From positions 124,001-188,000 of the forward strand of contig NZ_FOJI01000004.1 in assembly GCF_900111235.1 (NCBI RefSeq): DNA of 64,000 nt. The letters run 5' to 3'. Of this stretch, positions 8,901 to 16,293 are shown one piece after another; position 1 is the stretch's first letter; each line of letters starts with the position of its first letter. Source of the DNA: [Clostridium] fimetarium. Lineage in GTDB: Bacteria > Bacillota > Clostridia > Lachnospirales > Lachnospiraceae. The position numbers and the translations under genes were made by a program. The notes under the pieces are model-generated. The model saw only the letters and a list, made by a program, of their open reading frames with translations. It was not told the origin of the DNA and searched no databases.

Positions 8901-10189
8901 CTACATTGAATAGTGATGAGGTTTACGACACAGTTACGAATGCAGGTCAGGCATACCGATTAAAGTTGAAAAATATTAATCAGAATTCTTCAATTACCAG
9001 TGGAGTAGCAACGGCTCAGGAATATAGTGTATATAGCGGGTGTACTGTAAATCCTGCAAGCGAAAATGACTGGCTTGTGAAAGGTTTCTCTACAACATAC
9101 TCTATTAATTCAAAAAAAATAACAAATAGTAAATATGAAAGCATGGCAGCCTTAAATGCCACAGTGATAGATAAAGGAAATGCCTGTGTTCTTGCAACAG
9201 AGAATGTTGGAAAAGGGAAAATATATGTAGGCGGAACAGTATTCATGTCGAACTTTGAAGTGCAAGCTACGCTAGATAACTATTCAGACTTACAATATTC
9301 AAATTATACGATTATAAATAACATACTTAATTCTGTTAAGAAAAAACTAACCGTATCAACAATTGCTGACGTAAGAAAAAATGGTGTCGTAGGAGATGTT
9401 TATGAAATTGAAGGAACTGTAACAGCTGGTTCTGAAAGTAGTAATGCATTCTTTGATGCAATTTATGTACAAGATAGTACCGGAGGAATTAATGTATTTC
9501 CAATCGCAAATGGAAGTGGCATAAAAATAGGTCAAAAAGTTAGAATTATAGGTCATGTCGATTCTTATCAGGGAGATAAAGAATTAAAAATTGGTTCTGG
9601 AATAGAAGGGTATACCGTGATTGACAGTAATGTGAAGGAGGTAATCCCAACGTTGTTAACCACGATCCAGTCGATGGATTATGATTCAAATGGTGGAAAA
9701 CTTGTAAAAGTACAGGGCACAGTATCAGATGTAACTGTGGTGAATGGAACTATTTCAAGTTTTAACATCAATGATGGAAGCGGAAAAAATGCAAGAATCT
9801 TCATTGATGGATATGTAGCAAAAAGTTTCGATTATTCTAAGGTTATTGCAAATGGTTATAGTGTGAGTGCGGTGGGACTTGTTTATACTAATCCGGATGG
9901 GGTTAGCATAAGAGTTAGAAATTGCAATGAACTATTGCTCATTTCAAATAACCAAAATGTGGATCAAACAACGAACGATTCAGAAAATATTCATGCAATT
10001 ATAGCAGGAAGTATTGAAATCAAGGATACCAATGGAAATAATAATCTCGAAAATAACCCTTTATCGACAAAAAAGGCTCCTCAGACTGGTGATACCGGAA
10101 TGATTGTATTCTATTTTGAAGTCTTATTAGCATCATTATTGGTGGTTGCAATTACTACAAAGAGAAAGAGAAAAACTTGTGATAAATAA
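5969..10189 (+). CDS. Cell-wall-anchored multidomain PHP metallohydrolase (LTD, PHP, OB-fold, sortase signal)
   Basis: 1406 residues with a signal peptide (about 1-31, basic start then hydrophobic core). An LTD (lamin-tail) domain at about 38-200 contains 'LYNPTKETVSLDGWSIQY'. A CehA/McbA-like PHP domain at about 385-640 has visible metal ligands: HSH at 391-393, TDH with D423-H424, a Glu near 480 (GFEMTW), H540 in FNHPG, and a later D-x-H in 'NNQDNHKG'. A DUF4350/GATase-like region follows at about 850-1000. A YhcR-type OB-fold spans about 1128-1215, and a second beta-rich segment precedes the C-terminal sorting signal: APQTG (1370-1374), a hydrophobic helix and KRKRK. The substrate is unknown; phosphoester or ester hydrolysis outside the cell is the family-based guess. 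APQTG departs from LPxTG, implying a matching sortase class. Confidence 0.85.
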   Translation: MKKMPRRRMSLLIAIIMFLSCFAGNVTQIKAGTQSATHIVIQEVYGGGGNGGSTYKNDYVMLYNPTKETVSLDGWSIQYASATGAFSTNLTAIKGNIGAGKYYLIGEAAGSGGTVDLPTVDFSGNIAMAAGAGKVALVKTATSITGKTDFNVVDFVGYGSTASAYEGTGATPVPSATLAVSRAADGTDTDNNAADFLATSPAPKNAAYVDPSSPKSKVANVTVAPGIGAVKSGQELTLSCATADSIIYYQINGGSINTYNLNSKPLLNSLPASVVTWGEKTGLDNGDKNTYQYTQSITAQVSAAPISGNATVGDVIKLSSVTDAVIKYSVDEGKTWVDYGTGITVTKLPFSVQAKATAPGYVESQPSTFNYTSALSPVHTGDYKIYFGQLHSHTTLSDGAGTVEQAFDYASKAGNLDFLAVTDHSNSLENTTYTASLATDAMNNAKWNQGKTAATAITSQGIKNTDNVADSNSTFLGIFGFEMTWSDGSGHINTFNTPGFENRNNPIYANKVQTSSNPSGLDLYYKKLAQVSGSISQFNHPGTTFGDFYDFTDYSAQNDNSMKLIEVGNGEGAIGSNGYFPSYGYYTRALDKGWHLAPSNNQDNHKGKWGDSNTARTVILADTLTENSLYDAISNYRVYATEDNDLQIQYNLNGSIMGTTLSESPKTVNIEAKISDPTDKSIGKVEVIVNGGKVAASKTVDGNSSDVIFTMNNDYTYYYLRITQTDGDVAVTAPVWTGDVEKAGIASVQSDTVLPVNGESIKFTTNLYNNDSSNMEIESIEYNDGSLFKTISGSDLTGGASLNSLATKSFSFAYTPNKNGDIAINVTMKAKLNGIEKLYTSVLKLNISDSKTVTKVLIDGTHANDYVNGYYSGNMTNFINICANDGVQARIETSNITKEMLDSTDLLVITAPLKYDSSGKLTPSSFLDDFNKLVSTYVNNGGTAIVCGLADYQDSTLGDPYTTTTQVNDLLKAIGAQTTLNSDEVYDTVTNAGQAYRLKLKNINQNSSITSGVATAQEYSVYSGCTVNPASENDWLVKGFSTTYSINSKKITNSKYESMAALNATVIDKGNACVLATENVGKGKIYVGGTVFMSNFEVQATLDNYSDLQYSNYTIINNILNSVKKKLTVSTIADVRKNGVVGDVYEIEGTVTAGSESSNAFFDAIYVQDSTGGINVFPIANGSGIKIGQKVRIIGHVDSYQGDKELKIGSGIEGYTVIDSNVKEVIPTLLTTIQSMDYDSNGGKLVKVQGTVSDVTVVNGTISSFNINDGSGKNARIFIDGYVAKSFDYSKVIANGYSVSAVGLVYTNPDGVSIRVRNCNELLLISNNQNVDQTTNDSENIHAIIAGSIEIKDTNGNNNLENNPLSTKKAPQTGDTGMIVFYFEVLLASLLVVAITTKRKRKTCDK

Positions 10190-11363
10190 ATTATTTTCTA
10201 TGGATAAGAGCGTTAACTTTAGCAAGAACATATTAAAAAAATATGCATTACGGGTAATTTTAGCATTCATTTTTCTGATAATTTTTGCTGGTGCAGTCTG
10301 GTTTATAAATAAGGATAATAAGCGTTACCAGTCTTCATCAGCGGCAAGTTATGTATCGGGTGTTGTGACGGATGTCATAAGTGATAATACGACAGTAGAT
10401 AATGAAGGAAGTGAAGGTTTAAGACTTGGAGAACAACAGCTAAAGGTTGAGGTTACAAGTGGAGAACACAAAGGCGAAATGCAGCAGATAACAAATAATA
10501 TTAGCACGCTATATAATATCTATGTTCAAAAAGGAACAAGGATAATGCTTTTAATCAGTACGCAGCAAAATGGCAGCTATAATGTTTCTATTTATGGATA
10601 CGACCGTTCCCTGATATTAGTGGCAGCAATATTGTTATTTATAGTAACTTTAGTACTAGTGGGTGGAGTAAAAGGGCTAAAATCAATCTTGGGATTAGCC
10701 TTCACATTAATTTGTATGATGTTCATACTGGTTCCTATGGTAAGCAAAGGGTACTCGGCAATTACTATATGTGTTGTAATTATAATAATAACAAGTATTG
10801 TATGCTTTATAATACTTGACGGTATCAATATTAAAACGGTATCAGCAATGATAAGTACAGTGGCAGGAGTGGGAATTGCTGGATTATTTTGTTTCGTTGT
10901 TGAAAAGGCAGCGCATCTAAGCGGCTATAATATGCAGGAAGCAGAAAATCTTATATTAATTTCAGTAAATAATAAAATAAATATTAAAGGGTTGCTTACG
11001 GCTGGTATCTTACTTGCATCACTAGGTGCAGTCATGGATATTGCAATCTCAGTTTCTTCGTCTGTATGTGAAATACACAGTACAAATGAATCGTTAAATG
11101 CAAGACAATTATTTAGAAGTGGTATGAATGTAGGCCGTGATGCCATGGGGACGATGGCAAATACATTGATAATGGTATTTGTTGGTTCATCATTTAATAT
11201 GCTATTGCTTATATTTTCATATGGGATCCCAATTTTTAGGTTGATTAATACGGATCAGATTGCTATAGAGATTTTGCAGGCAATAGCGGGTAGTATAGGA
11301 ATCATACTTTCAGTTCCCATAGCAGCATTTTGCTCGTCATTTTTCATAAGTAAGGCAAAGTAA
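10179..11363 (+). CDS. YibE/F-family multispanning membrane protein
   Basis: One N-terminal membrane helix, an extracytoplasmic beta-rich region ('VTSGEHKGEMQQITN') and then seven or eight helices, ending 'FISKAK'. This is the layout of YibE/F proteins, whose transport role is undefined. The start is uncertain: GTG at 10179 overlaps the upstream stop by 11 bases and follows a weak AAAGAG site, while ATG at 10200 has no clear ribosome site. The overlap suggests translational coupling to the wall-anchored PHP protein. Confidence 0.8.
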   Translation: MINKLFSMDKSVNFSKNILKKYALRVILAFIFLIIFAGAVWFINKDNKRYQSSSAASYVSGVVTDVISDNTTVDNEGSEGLRLGEQQLKVEVTSGEHKGEMQQITNNISTLYNIYVQKGTRIMLLISTQQNGSYNVSIYGYDRSLILVAAILLFIVTLVLVGGVKGLKSILGLAFTLICMMFILVPMVSKGYSAITICVVIIIITSIVCFIILDGINIKTVSAMISTVAGVGIAGLFCFVVEKAAHLSGYNMQEAENLILISVNNKINIKGLLTAGILLASLGAVMDIAISVSSSVCEIHSTNESLNARQLFRSGMNVGRDAMGTMANTLIMVFVGSSFNMLLLIFSYGIPIFRLINTDQIAIEILQAIAGSIGIILSVPIAAFCSSFFISKAK

Positions 11364-11397
11364 ATAAATTTATGGTGATTTGTGAATTGAAATTTTT

Positions 11398-11590
11398 TAT
11401 AAATTAAGTAACATTAGTCATTATCTTTATTCGGCACGAATACAATGTAAAAACAAGTATTCATTGGGTGGAGTTATGAAAGGTTACATAGAAGAACGGG
11501 CAGTTGATATAGCAAATTATATCATAAAAAATAATGCCACAGTGCGCCAGACTGCTAAGCAATTTGGAGTTAGTAAATCGACCGTACATA
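11398..11590 (+). repeat. Direct repeat, left copy (spoIIID promoter and 5' half)
   Basis: 193 bases match 15869-16061 with about five mismatches (offset 4471). It includes the sigma-E-like promoter, the ribosome site and codons 1-38 of spoIIID. The two copies bracket an accessory block of about 4.3 kb. Confidence 0.95.
11418..11446 (+). promoter_or_regulatory. Sigma-E-like promoter (left copy)
   Basis: TCATTAT, a 13-base spacer and GAATACAAT resemble the mother-cell sigma-E pattern (ATA at -35, CATACAAT at -10). The element is identical to the one in front of intact spoIIID. Confidence 0.5.
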
Positions 11591-11640
11591 TGGATGTAAT
11601 GAAATGGAACGGCTTAATATTAGGTGTGAAAATGATTTAA
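11476..11640 (+). pseudogene. spoIIID: Truncated spoIIID copy (54 codons)
   Basis: Codons 1-38 encode the same residues as intact SpoIIID, from MKGYIEERAV through the helix-turn-helix to KSTVH. The frame then diverges into 'MDVMKWNGLILGVKMI' and stops at 11638-11640. The promoter and ribosome site are intact, so a 54-residue helix-turn-helix peptide could be made in the mother cell. The 12 bases TAATGAAATGGA after the divergence also occur at the 3' end of intact spoIIID (from 16198), which would fit an internally deleted copy; the match is too short to prove it. Confidence 0.8.
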
Positions 11641-11710
11641 GCCATAGGGCGAAAGCTGGATATGCAGGATTTGCATGGGATAGAGTGATAATAGTTGTAA
11701 AGTAAGATAT

Positions 11711-11748
11711 GGAGTTGGTAATGCTAGGTGCATTGCTGGCTCTTTTTA
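11711..11748 (+). terminator. Probable terminator downstream of the truncated spoIIID
   Basis: GAGTTGGTAATGC pairs with GCATTGCTGGCTC (several G-T pairs, one mismatch), followed by TTTTT. Confidence 0.6.
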
Positions 11749-11852
11749 GTATGTAATAAATTGTAATAATATGCAAAATTATATAAATTTATAGTAGATA
11801 ATATATTATCTATAATTTGACTTTCATTAATAAATGGAATAAAATATTAGCT

Positions 11853-12140
11853 ATGAATAATTATTTTTTAAACCAAAAAACACCAAAAGAAATTAGTATG
11901 TTAATCGTAGGTCGAATCAGAGAAATTCGTAAAAGACGGAAATTATCACAGGTAAAATTAAGTGAGAAGTCAGGAGTAAGCTTAGGGACTGTGAAAAGAT
12001 TTGAAACTAGTGGAGAGATATCATTGATTTCATTAATAAAATTAGCAATGGCACTTGATATAGAAAGTGGCATGGAAGCTTTATTTGAAGAGGTTCCATT
12101 TGAATCCATTCAGGAGGTGATAAATGAACAAGGTAAGTAA
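11853..12140 (+). CDS. XRE-family HTH protein, HipB-like antitoxin
   Basis: A compact XRE domain: 'IREIRKRRKLSQVKLSEKSG' then 'VSLGTVKRFETSGEISLISL'. It overlaps the HipA-like gene by 17 bases. In HipBA pairs the XRE protein binds and neutralises the HipA kinase and represses the operon, which is the likely role here. The upstream TTG at 11817 would add 12 residues; ATG 11853 is preferred, although neither has a good ribosome site, consistent with a leaderless or weakly translated gene. Confidence 0.8.
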   Translation: MNNYFLNQKTPKEISMLIVGRIREIRKRRKLSQVKLSEKSGVSLGTVKRFETSGEISLISLIKLAMALDIESGMEALFEEVPFESIQEVINEQGK

Positions 12141-13248
12141 GCTTAAGGTTTATTACGAAGGAAGAACGGTTGGAACAATGGCGCTTTATAAAAATATATT
12201 GGCTGCATTTGAATATGACAAAGAATGGCTGGTAGATGGATTTTCCATTAGTCCACTATCTCTGCCGTTAGAACAGAAAGTATTTATACCAAAGGCGGAT
12301 CCTTTTGATGGACTATTTGGCGTATTTGCAGATAGCCTGCCTGATGGTTGGGGAAGATTACTAGTAGACAGGCTGATGGCAAAAAACAGGATAAACCCAT
12401 TTGAAATAGGAAATATGAATCGTCTTGCAATTGTTGCAAATTCTGGTATGGGGGCATTAACTTATGAGCCGGATTATCATTTTGAACTACCGGAACCGGA
12501 ACTTGATTTGGATAAGATAGCAATTGAATGTGCAAATGTTCTAAAAACAGATTACTCAGACAATCTGGACGAATTGTTCCGGCTTGGTGGATCTTCCGGA
12601 GGTGCAAGACCAAAGATACTTACAACCTATAATAGTGAGGACTGGATTATAAAATTTCCATCTTCACAGGATAGCAAAGATATTGGTGAACAGGAATATA
12701 GATATTCCTTATGCGCAAAAGAATGTGGCATCCATATGGAGGAGACAAAGCTATTCCCATCAAAGATATGTGCTGGTTATTTTGGAACCAAGAGGTTTGA
12801 CAGAAAGAGGTTTGGGGATGAAAAAGTTAATAAAATCCATATGATTTCAGCAAGCGGACTGCTTGAAACTTCACATCGTTTACCCAATCTTGACTATAAT
12901 ATATTAATGAAACTTACGTTGGAATTAACGAAAGATTATACGCAGATAGAAGCGTTATACAGACTAATGTGCTTTAATGTATTTGCACATAATAGAGATG
13001 ATCATTCAAAGAATTTTACCTATATTTATGATGAGAGAAGTGCGACATGGAGGCTTTCACCAGCGTATGACTTGACTTATAGTTCGTCTATAGGTGGAGA
13101 ACATGCAACAACGATTAATGGAAATGGAGTTGATCCAGGTATGAAGAATTTAATTGCAGTTGCAGATAATATTGGAATAAATCTAAGTAAGGCAAAAGAA
13201 ATTGCACAGATGGTTGAGACGTGTGTGAAAAAATATGGATTAGTATAG
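12124..13248 (+). CDS. hipA: HipA-like serine/threonine kinase toxin
   Basis: 374 residues with the HipA arrangement: an N-terminal 'couple' domain ('YYEGRTVGTM', 'SPLSLPLEQKVF', 'FADSLPDGWGRLLVDR'); the flexible loop 'LGGSSGGARPK'; and the HipA C-terminal kinase core with catalytic 'AHNRDDHSKNF' and metal-binding 'LSPAYDLTYS'. E. coli HipA phosphorylates glutamyl-tRNA synthetase and induces persistence; the target here is unknown. A perfect ribosome site (AGGAGGTGA) lies inside the end of the antitoxin gene. All key motifs are present, so the kinase is probably active. It lies inside the block bracketed by the spoIIID repeats. Confidence 0.88.
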   Translation: MNKVSKLKVYYEGRTVGTMALYKNILAAFEYDKEWLVDGFSISPLSLPLEQKVFIPKADPFDGLFGVFADSLPDGWGRLLVDRLMAKNRINPFEIGNMNRLAIVANSGMGALTYEPDYHFELPEPELDLDKIAIECANVLKTDYSDNLDELFRLGGSSGGARPKILTTYNSEDWIIKFPSSQDSKDIGEQEYRYSLCAKECGIHMEETKLFPSKICAGYFGTKRFDRKRFGDEKVNKIHMISASGLLETSHRLPNLDYNILMKLTLELTKDYTQIEALYRLMCFNVFAHNRDDHSKNFTYIYDERSATWRLSPAYDLTYSSSIGGEHATTINGNGVDPGMKNLIAVADNIGINLSKAKEIAQMVETCVKKYGLV

Positions 13249-13303
13249 AATACGCATATTAAATATTTAATAATATTATTAATCCAATAAACATACTAAA
13301 ATA

Positions 13304-13335
13304 AATAGTTTTGGGATTATATTCCTAAAACTATT
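13304..13335. repeat. Inverted repeat between hipA and the ATPase fragment
   Basis: AATAGTTTT and AAAACTATT enclose a second GGA/TCC pair. There is no T-tract on the plus strand, so this is not a standard terminator. It may be an operator or a recombination scar. Confidence 0.5.
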
Positions 13336-13375
13336 GAAGAATAGAAATCTCTTGGATATAATATGCGTAGAGGTG

Positions 13376-13666
13376 ATGAAATTGAATAAACGAATTTTAA
13401 GAACAGCTTATTTGCAAATATTAGAAGAATTTAAAGATAAAGATATAATAAAAATTATAACAGGAATTAGAAGATGTGGTAAATCTACATTGATGGAAAT
13501 ATTTCAAGATTACTTAAGAGAAAATGGTGTAGATGAAAAACATAACATTTCAATTAATTTTGAAGATTATAATTATGTGGATTTATTAGAGCCTAAGGTG
13601 TTGCATACTTACGTTCAAGAGTCGAATACATTTGAAAAGTGTGTATTGACACTGATTCGAAAATAA
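13376..13666 (+). pseudogene. Truncated AAA/DUF4143-type ATPase
   Basis: Good ribosome site (AGAGGTG) and start, then 'FKDKDIIKIITGIRRCGKST' with an intact Walker A motif and 'ISINFEDYNYVDLLEP', the standard opening of the roughly 400-residue ATPase/DUF4143 family. The match stops after about 80 residues at HTYVQ and the frame ends 16 residues later, so the Walker B motif and the whole C-terminal domain are missing. The tail overlaps the promoter-containing repeat described below, which suggests a rearrangement junction. Confidence 0.8.
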
Positions 13667-13704
13667 GGTATAGTGTAAAAGAGACGTGTATTGACACTGA
13701 TCGA
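13641..13704 (+). repeat. Short direct repeat, 20 and 19 bases
   Basis: GTGTATTGACACTGATTCGA at 13641-13660 recurs at 13686-13704 with one base deleted. The copies lie at the end of the ATPase fragment and just before the next gene. Confidence 0.9.
13646..13674 (+). promoter_or_regulatory. Sigma-A promoter for the pRiA4b-like gene
   Basis: TTGACA at 13646-13651, a 17-base spacer and TATAGT at 13669-13674, about 55 bases before the next start. The left repeat copy supplies the -35 box. The right copy also has TTGACA, but its TATAAT is only 10 bases away. Confidence 0.65.
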
Positions 13705-13728
13705 CTTATAATAGAAGGATAATTAAAA

Positions 13729-15183
13729 ATGAAAAAACAAAATACAACTTTTGAATTTATGCAGCAAGTATGGAGTTCCTATCAAAAAACGAATTCTTTG
13801 CAAGAGACAGCCAAAGAAATGGGTATGGCATACGCAAAGGTACGAAAAATTCTTATCACATTAGGTAAGTATGAAACGGATTTTAGCATAATGGTTGCAA
13901 AGGAACGACAAACAGGAAAGAGTATTAAGGAAATAGCTACAGAACTGGGTATGACTACAAATAGGGTGAATGCATATTTGCCCTATGAAAAGACAATTTA
14001 TGATGCCCCAGAGCAAACGATTGATGCGAAGAAAAGTAAGGATTATAGAAAACGTAATAAAGTAGCACAAGAAAAGTTTGTTAAAACCAGAATAATAAAG
14101 GCAGCTAAAATAGCACATCAAAAGGAGACTAATGTGAAAATGATCATGAAAGAAGAATCAAAAGGGATTACAGCAGTACATTTGCATTTGGAATTAAAAA
14201 GCGAATTTCTAAATGATACTCAAAAAAGGATGCTAAAAAGATATGGTGAATCTTCAACGGGAGAATTTATTAGCAGAGACATTTTGATACCTTCAGATAT
14301 GCCGCTACATAATCTACATTATGCAATTCAGCGATTATTTGGATGGCAGAATTCACATTTGCGAAGATTTCATTTATCTGATGAAGTGTATCAAAAAGTG
14401 ACAAGTGGAACAGTAAAAGGTTGGGCTGATTTAGTTGGAGTTCTCTTTCAGGCACCAAGTGAAGGTGAAGAAGATATTTTTTGGGATGATGATTATAGAA
14501 GCGGTAGTATAAAAGCATGGCTTAAGAAAAAGTATACAGGACCATATTTTTATGGTGGGGATATGGAAGATATAGAAGAGGCAAGAGAAGATATTAAGTC
14601 ACTTTTGAATCAATATCCGATGATGGATGTGAGAGAACCTTTTCATGCATATTATGAAAGAACAGAAGGGAAAGGTGTGGATTCATACAGAATTCTTAGA
14701 AAAGCGCCATTAATTGATCTGACGCTAGAGGAAATGAATGCTTCTATTATGATAGAAAATGGAACAGAAAACTTATTAGAACGATTAGAGATCGCAAAGG
14801 TTCTGGCAGTAGAAAATGAAGAAGTTCGAGAAAATGGAGTCTTTCCAATAGCTAGAGAATTGATTTATAACTATGATTTTGGTGATAACTGGGAAGTCTC
14901 CATTATAAAGAGAAGTGATTGTAATGAATTGTTAGAAAATGGAGATATATCGAAAGAAGAATTAGAATATGCTGAGTCAACAGTTATAAACAAGCATATA
15001 CCAGTGTGCATATATAAGGATGGTGTAAATGTACTTGATGATGTAGGAGGACTTGGCGGATTTGCAGATTTTTTAGAAAGAATTTATGAAAATGAAGATA
15101 AGCAGGAAGCCTCGGAGCATCGCGGGTGGGCGCAAAGCCTGGGATGGAATGCAAGGAAGGTATCCAATAAAATGATATTGTAG
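13729..15183 (+). CDS. Plasmid pRiA4b ORF-3-like / IS1096-passenger TnpR-like protein
   Basis: 484 residues. Two helix-turn-helix-like units come first ('LQETAKEMGMAYAKVRKIL' and 'KEIATELGMTTNRVNAYLP'), then a basic linker. The pRiA4b ORF-3 fold follows, with 'LHNLHYAIQRLFGWQNSHLR' and the family signature 'LIYNYDFGDNWEVSI' near the C-terminus. Biochemical function is not established; the family is common on plasmids and in mobile or accessory islands. It has its own sigma-A promoter and a start preceded by AGAAGGA. The two N-terminal HTHs make it longer than most relatives and suggest DNA binding. Confidence 0.85.
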   Translation: MKKQNTTFEFMQQVWSSYQKTNSLQETAKEMGMAYAKVRKILITLGKYETDFSIMVAKERQTGKSIKEIATELGMTTNRVNAYLPYEKTIYDAPEQTIDAKKSKDYRKRNKVAQEKFVKTRIIKAAKIAHQKETNVKMIMKEESKGITAVHLHLELKSEFLNDTQKRMLKRYGESSTGEFISRDILIPSDMPLHNLHYAIQRLFGWQNSHLRRFHLSDEVYQKVTSGTVKGWADLVGVLFQAPSEGEEDIFWDDDYRSGSIKAWLKKKYTGPYFYGGDMEDIEEAREDIKSLLNQYPMMDVREPFHAYYERTEGKGVDSYRILRKAPLIDLTLEEMNASIMIENGTENLLERLEIAKVLAVENEEVRENGVFPIARELIYNYDFGDNWEVSIIKRSDCNELLENGDISKEELEYAESTVINKHIPVCIYKDGVNVLDDVGGLGGFADFLERIYENEDKQEASEHRGWAQSLGWNARKVSNKMIL

Positions 15184-15192
15184 TAGCAAAGG

Positions 15193-15226
15193 TAGGAGAG
15201 ATAAATGGCTAGGAGAGATAAATGGC
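15193..15226 (+). repeat. Tandem 17-bp duplication of a ribosome site and start codon
   Basis: TAGGAGAGATAAATGGC occurs twice back to back (15193-15209 and 15210-15226). Because 17 is not a multiple of three, the first ATG (15205) opens a different frame from the real start at 15222. Confidence 0.95.
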
Positions 15227-15581
15227 TAAGAGACGAAGAGTGCAATATCAACTTGACAGTGGAGATGTTAAGATACTTTTAGAAGATGAAATAGTAGCTA
15301 TTCTACGGGCAACAGATGAACTAATAAATACAGGTGGTCGTAGTATGCTTGCTAAGGTATTAAAAGGCTCAAAAGACAGGAAGGTCCTAGAATATAACCT
15401 AAACAAATGTCCAGCATATGGATTCTACAGCCAACTGACAATTACTGAGATTACCTATAGAATTGATTTTATGATTAGGAAGGGCTATCTACGCATTGAA
15501 TATAATGGAACGTTACCAATGTTAGTGTTTTCAGATAAGGGATGGGAGATAGAAAAGCAAACATATACGCAGGAATGGTAG
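15222..15581 (+). CDS. RQC-minor-1 family DNA-binding protein
   Basis: 119 residues with a basic start (MAKRRRVQYQL), then 'GGRSMLAKVLKGSKDRKVL' and 'NKCPAYGFYSQLTITEITYR', ending 'LPMLVFSDKGWEIEKQTYTQ'. This is the stand-alone winged-helix RQC-type module named RQC-minor-1, which resembles the RecQ C-terminal DNA-binding domain. Its role is unknown; such genes occur as solitary accessory proteins in Clostridia. Translation starts in the second of two tandem copies of the ribosome-site/ATG unit, so the first copy may compete for ribosomes. Confidence 0.8.
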   Translation: MAKRRRVQYQLDSGDVKILLEDEIVAILRATDELINTGGRSMLAKVLKGSKDRKVLEYNLNKCPAYGFYSQLTITEITYRIDFMIRKGYLRIEYNGTLPMLVFSDKGWEIEKQTYTQEW

Positions 15582-15625
15582 TTTGGAAGATAAGGTGGAA
15601 TAGTAGAAGCTACTAAGGAGAAGAA

Positions 15626-15788
15626 ATGAAACGACATATTCTAAAAATTTAATCCAACATATCATACAGATAAATATCGTGTTATAGAAATTGATGGAAC
15701 GAAATCCCTAGATACGTTATGTAAGGTCATACGGGAAATTTTCCCAAAAAATAATCGTTGCAAGGGGGGGAGTAATCCATATAGTTGA
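15626..15788 (+). pseudogene. Frameshifted remnant of a second pRiA4b ORF-3-like gene
   Basis: AAGGAG and ATG 15626 open 'MKRHILK'. One extra A near 15646 then shifts the frame, which resumes as 'FNPTYHTDKYRVIEIDGTKS' and 'LDTLCKVIREIF', the usual N-terminus of pRiA4b ORF-3 proteins, before decaying at a G7 run (15764-15770) and a stop at 15786-15788. The rest of the gene is missing. Confidence 0.7.
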
Positions 15789-15868
15789 AAAAGAGGTAAA
15801 AGCAAATAGAAATGAAAAGCAATTAGAGATAACAGTAATTATCTTTGATGATAGAAAATAGAAAATCC

Positions 15869-16061
15869 TATAAATTTAATAACATTAGTCATTATCTTTA
15901 TTCGGCACGAATACAATGTAAAAACAAGTATTCATCGGGTGGAGTTATGAAAGGTTACATAGAAGAAAGGGCAGTTGATATAGCAAATTATATCATAAAA
16001 AATAATGCCACAGTGCGCCAGACTGCTAAGCAATTTGGAGTTAGTAAATCAACCGTACATA
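15869..16061 (+). repeat. Direct repeat, right copy (spoIIID promoter and 5' half)
   Basis: Partner of 11398-11590. Here the repeat continues into a complete spoIIID. Upstream of it lies only decayed sequence from the accessory block. Confidence 0.95.
15889..15917 (+). promoter_or_regulatory. Sigma-E-like promoter of spoIIID
   Basis: TCATTAT, 13 bases, GAATACAAT; about 30 bases before the start codon. spoIIID is a sigma-E gene in Bacillus, so the match is expected. Confidence 0.6.
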
Positions 16062-16201
16062 AAGACGTAACTGCACGTCTTGCATTAATTAATCCAGATT
16101 TGGCTGCAAAAGCAAGGGTAATTCTAGAGATTAACAAAAAGGAACGTCATATAAGAGGTGGTTTAGCAACAAAAGAAAAATACTTACATAAAATCATATA
16201 A
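15947..16201 (+). CDS. spoIIID: Stage III sporulation protein D
   Basis: 84 residues, the normal length. Mother-cell transcription factor that activates or represses sigma-E genes and, in Bacillus, sigK. The helix-turn-helix 'TVRQTAKQFGVSKSTVHKDV' is followed by the basic C-terminal helix region ending 'GGLATKEKYLHKII', which is needed for DNA contact. An in-frame opening at 15845 would add 34 residues, but the ATG at 15947 behind GGTGGAG is the family start. In Bacillus it is followed by mbl and flhO/flhP; here the same genes come 4 kb later, after other insertions. Confidence 0.97.
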   Translation: MKGYIEERAVDIANYIIKNNATVRQTAKQFGVSKSTVHKDVTARLALINPDLAAKARVILEINKKERHIRGGLATKEKYLHKII

Positions 16202-16202
16202 T

Positions 16203-16248
16203 GAAATGGAGGCCTGTTGACATATTATAGTCAAAGACCTCCATTTTA
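16203..16248 (+). terminator. Terminator after spoIIID
   Basis: AAATGGAGG pairs with CCTCCATTTT across a loop of about 25 bases. The T-rich end also serves reading from the right, so it may act for the converging HD-GYP gene too. Confidence 0.7.
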
Positions 16249-16293
16249 GGGAGAAATAAAAAAAGTAAAACTAGTAGTTAAAGTATTATATAA

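Noticed and set aside
11817-11852. TTG 11817 as start of the HipB-like gene
   Set aside because: It adds 12 residues outside the XRE fold and has no ribosome site.
13691-13712. TTGACA followed by TATAAT near 13707
   Set aside because: The spacer is only 10 bases; the left repeat copy with a 17-base spacer is the credible promoter.
15764-15770. G7 tract as another phase-variation site
   Set aside because: It lies in a gene remnant that already has a frameshift and no intact product.
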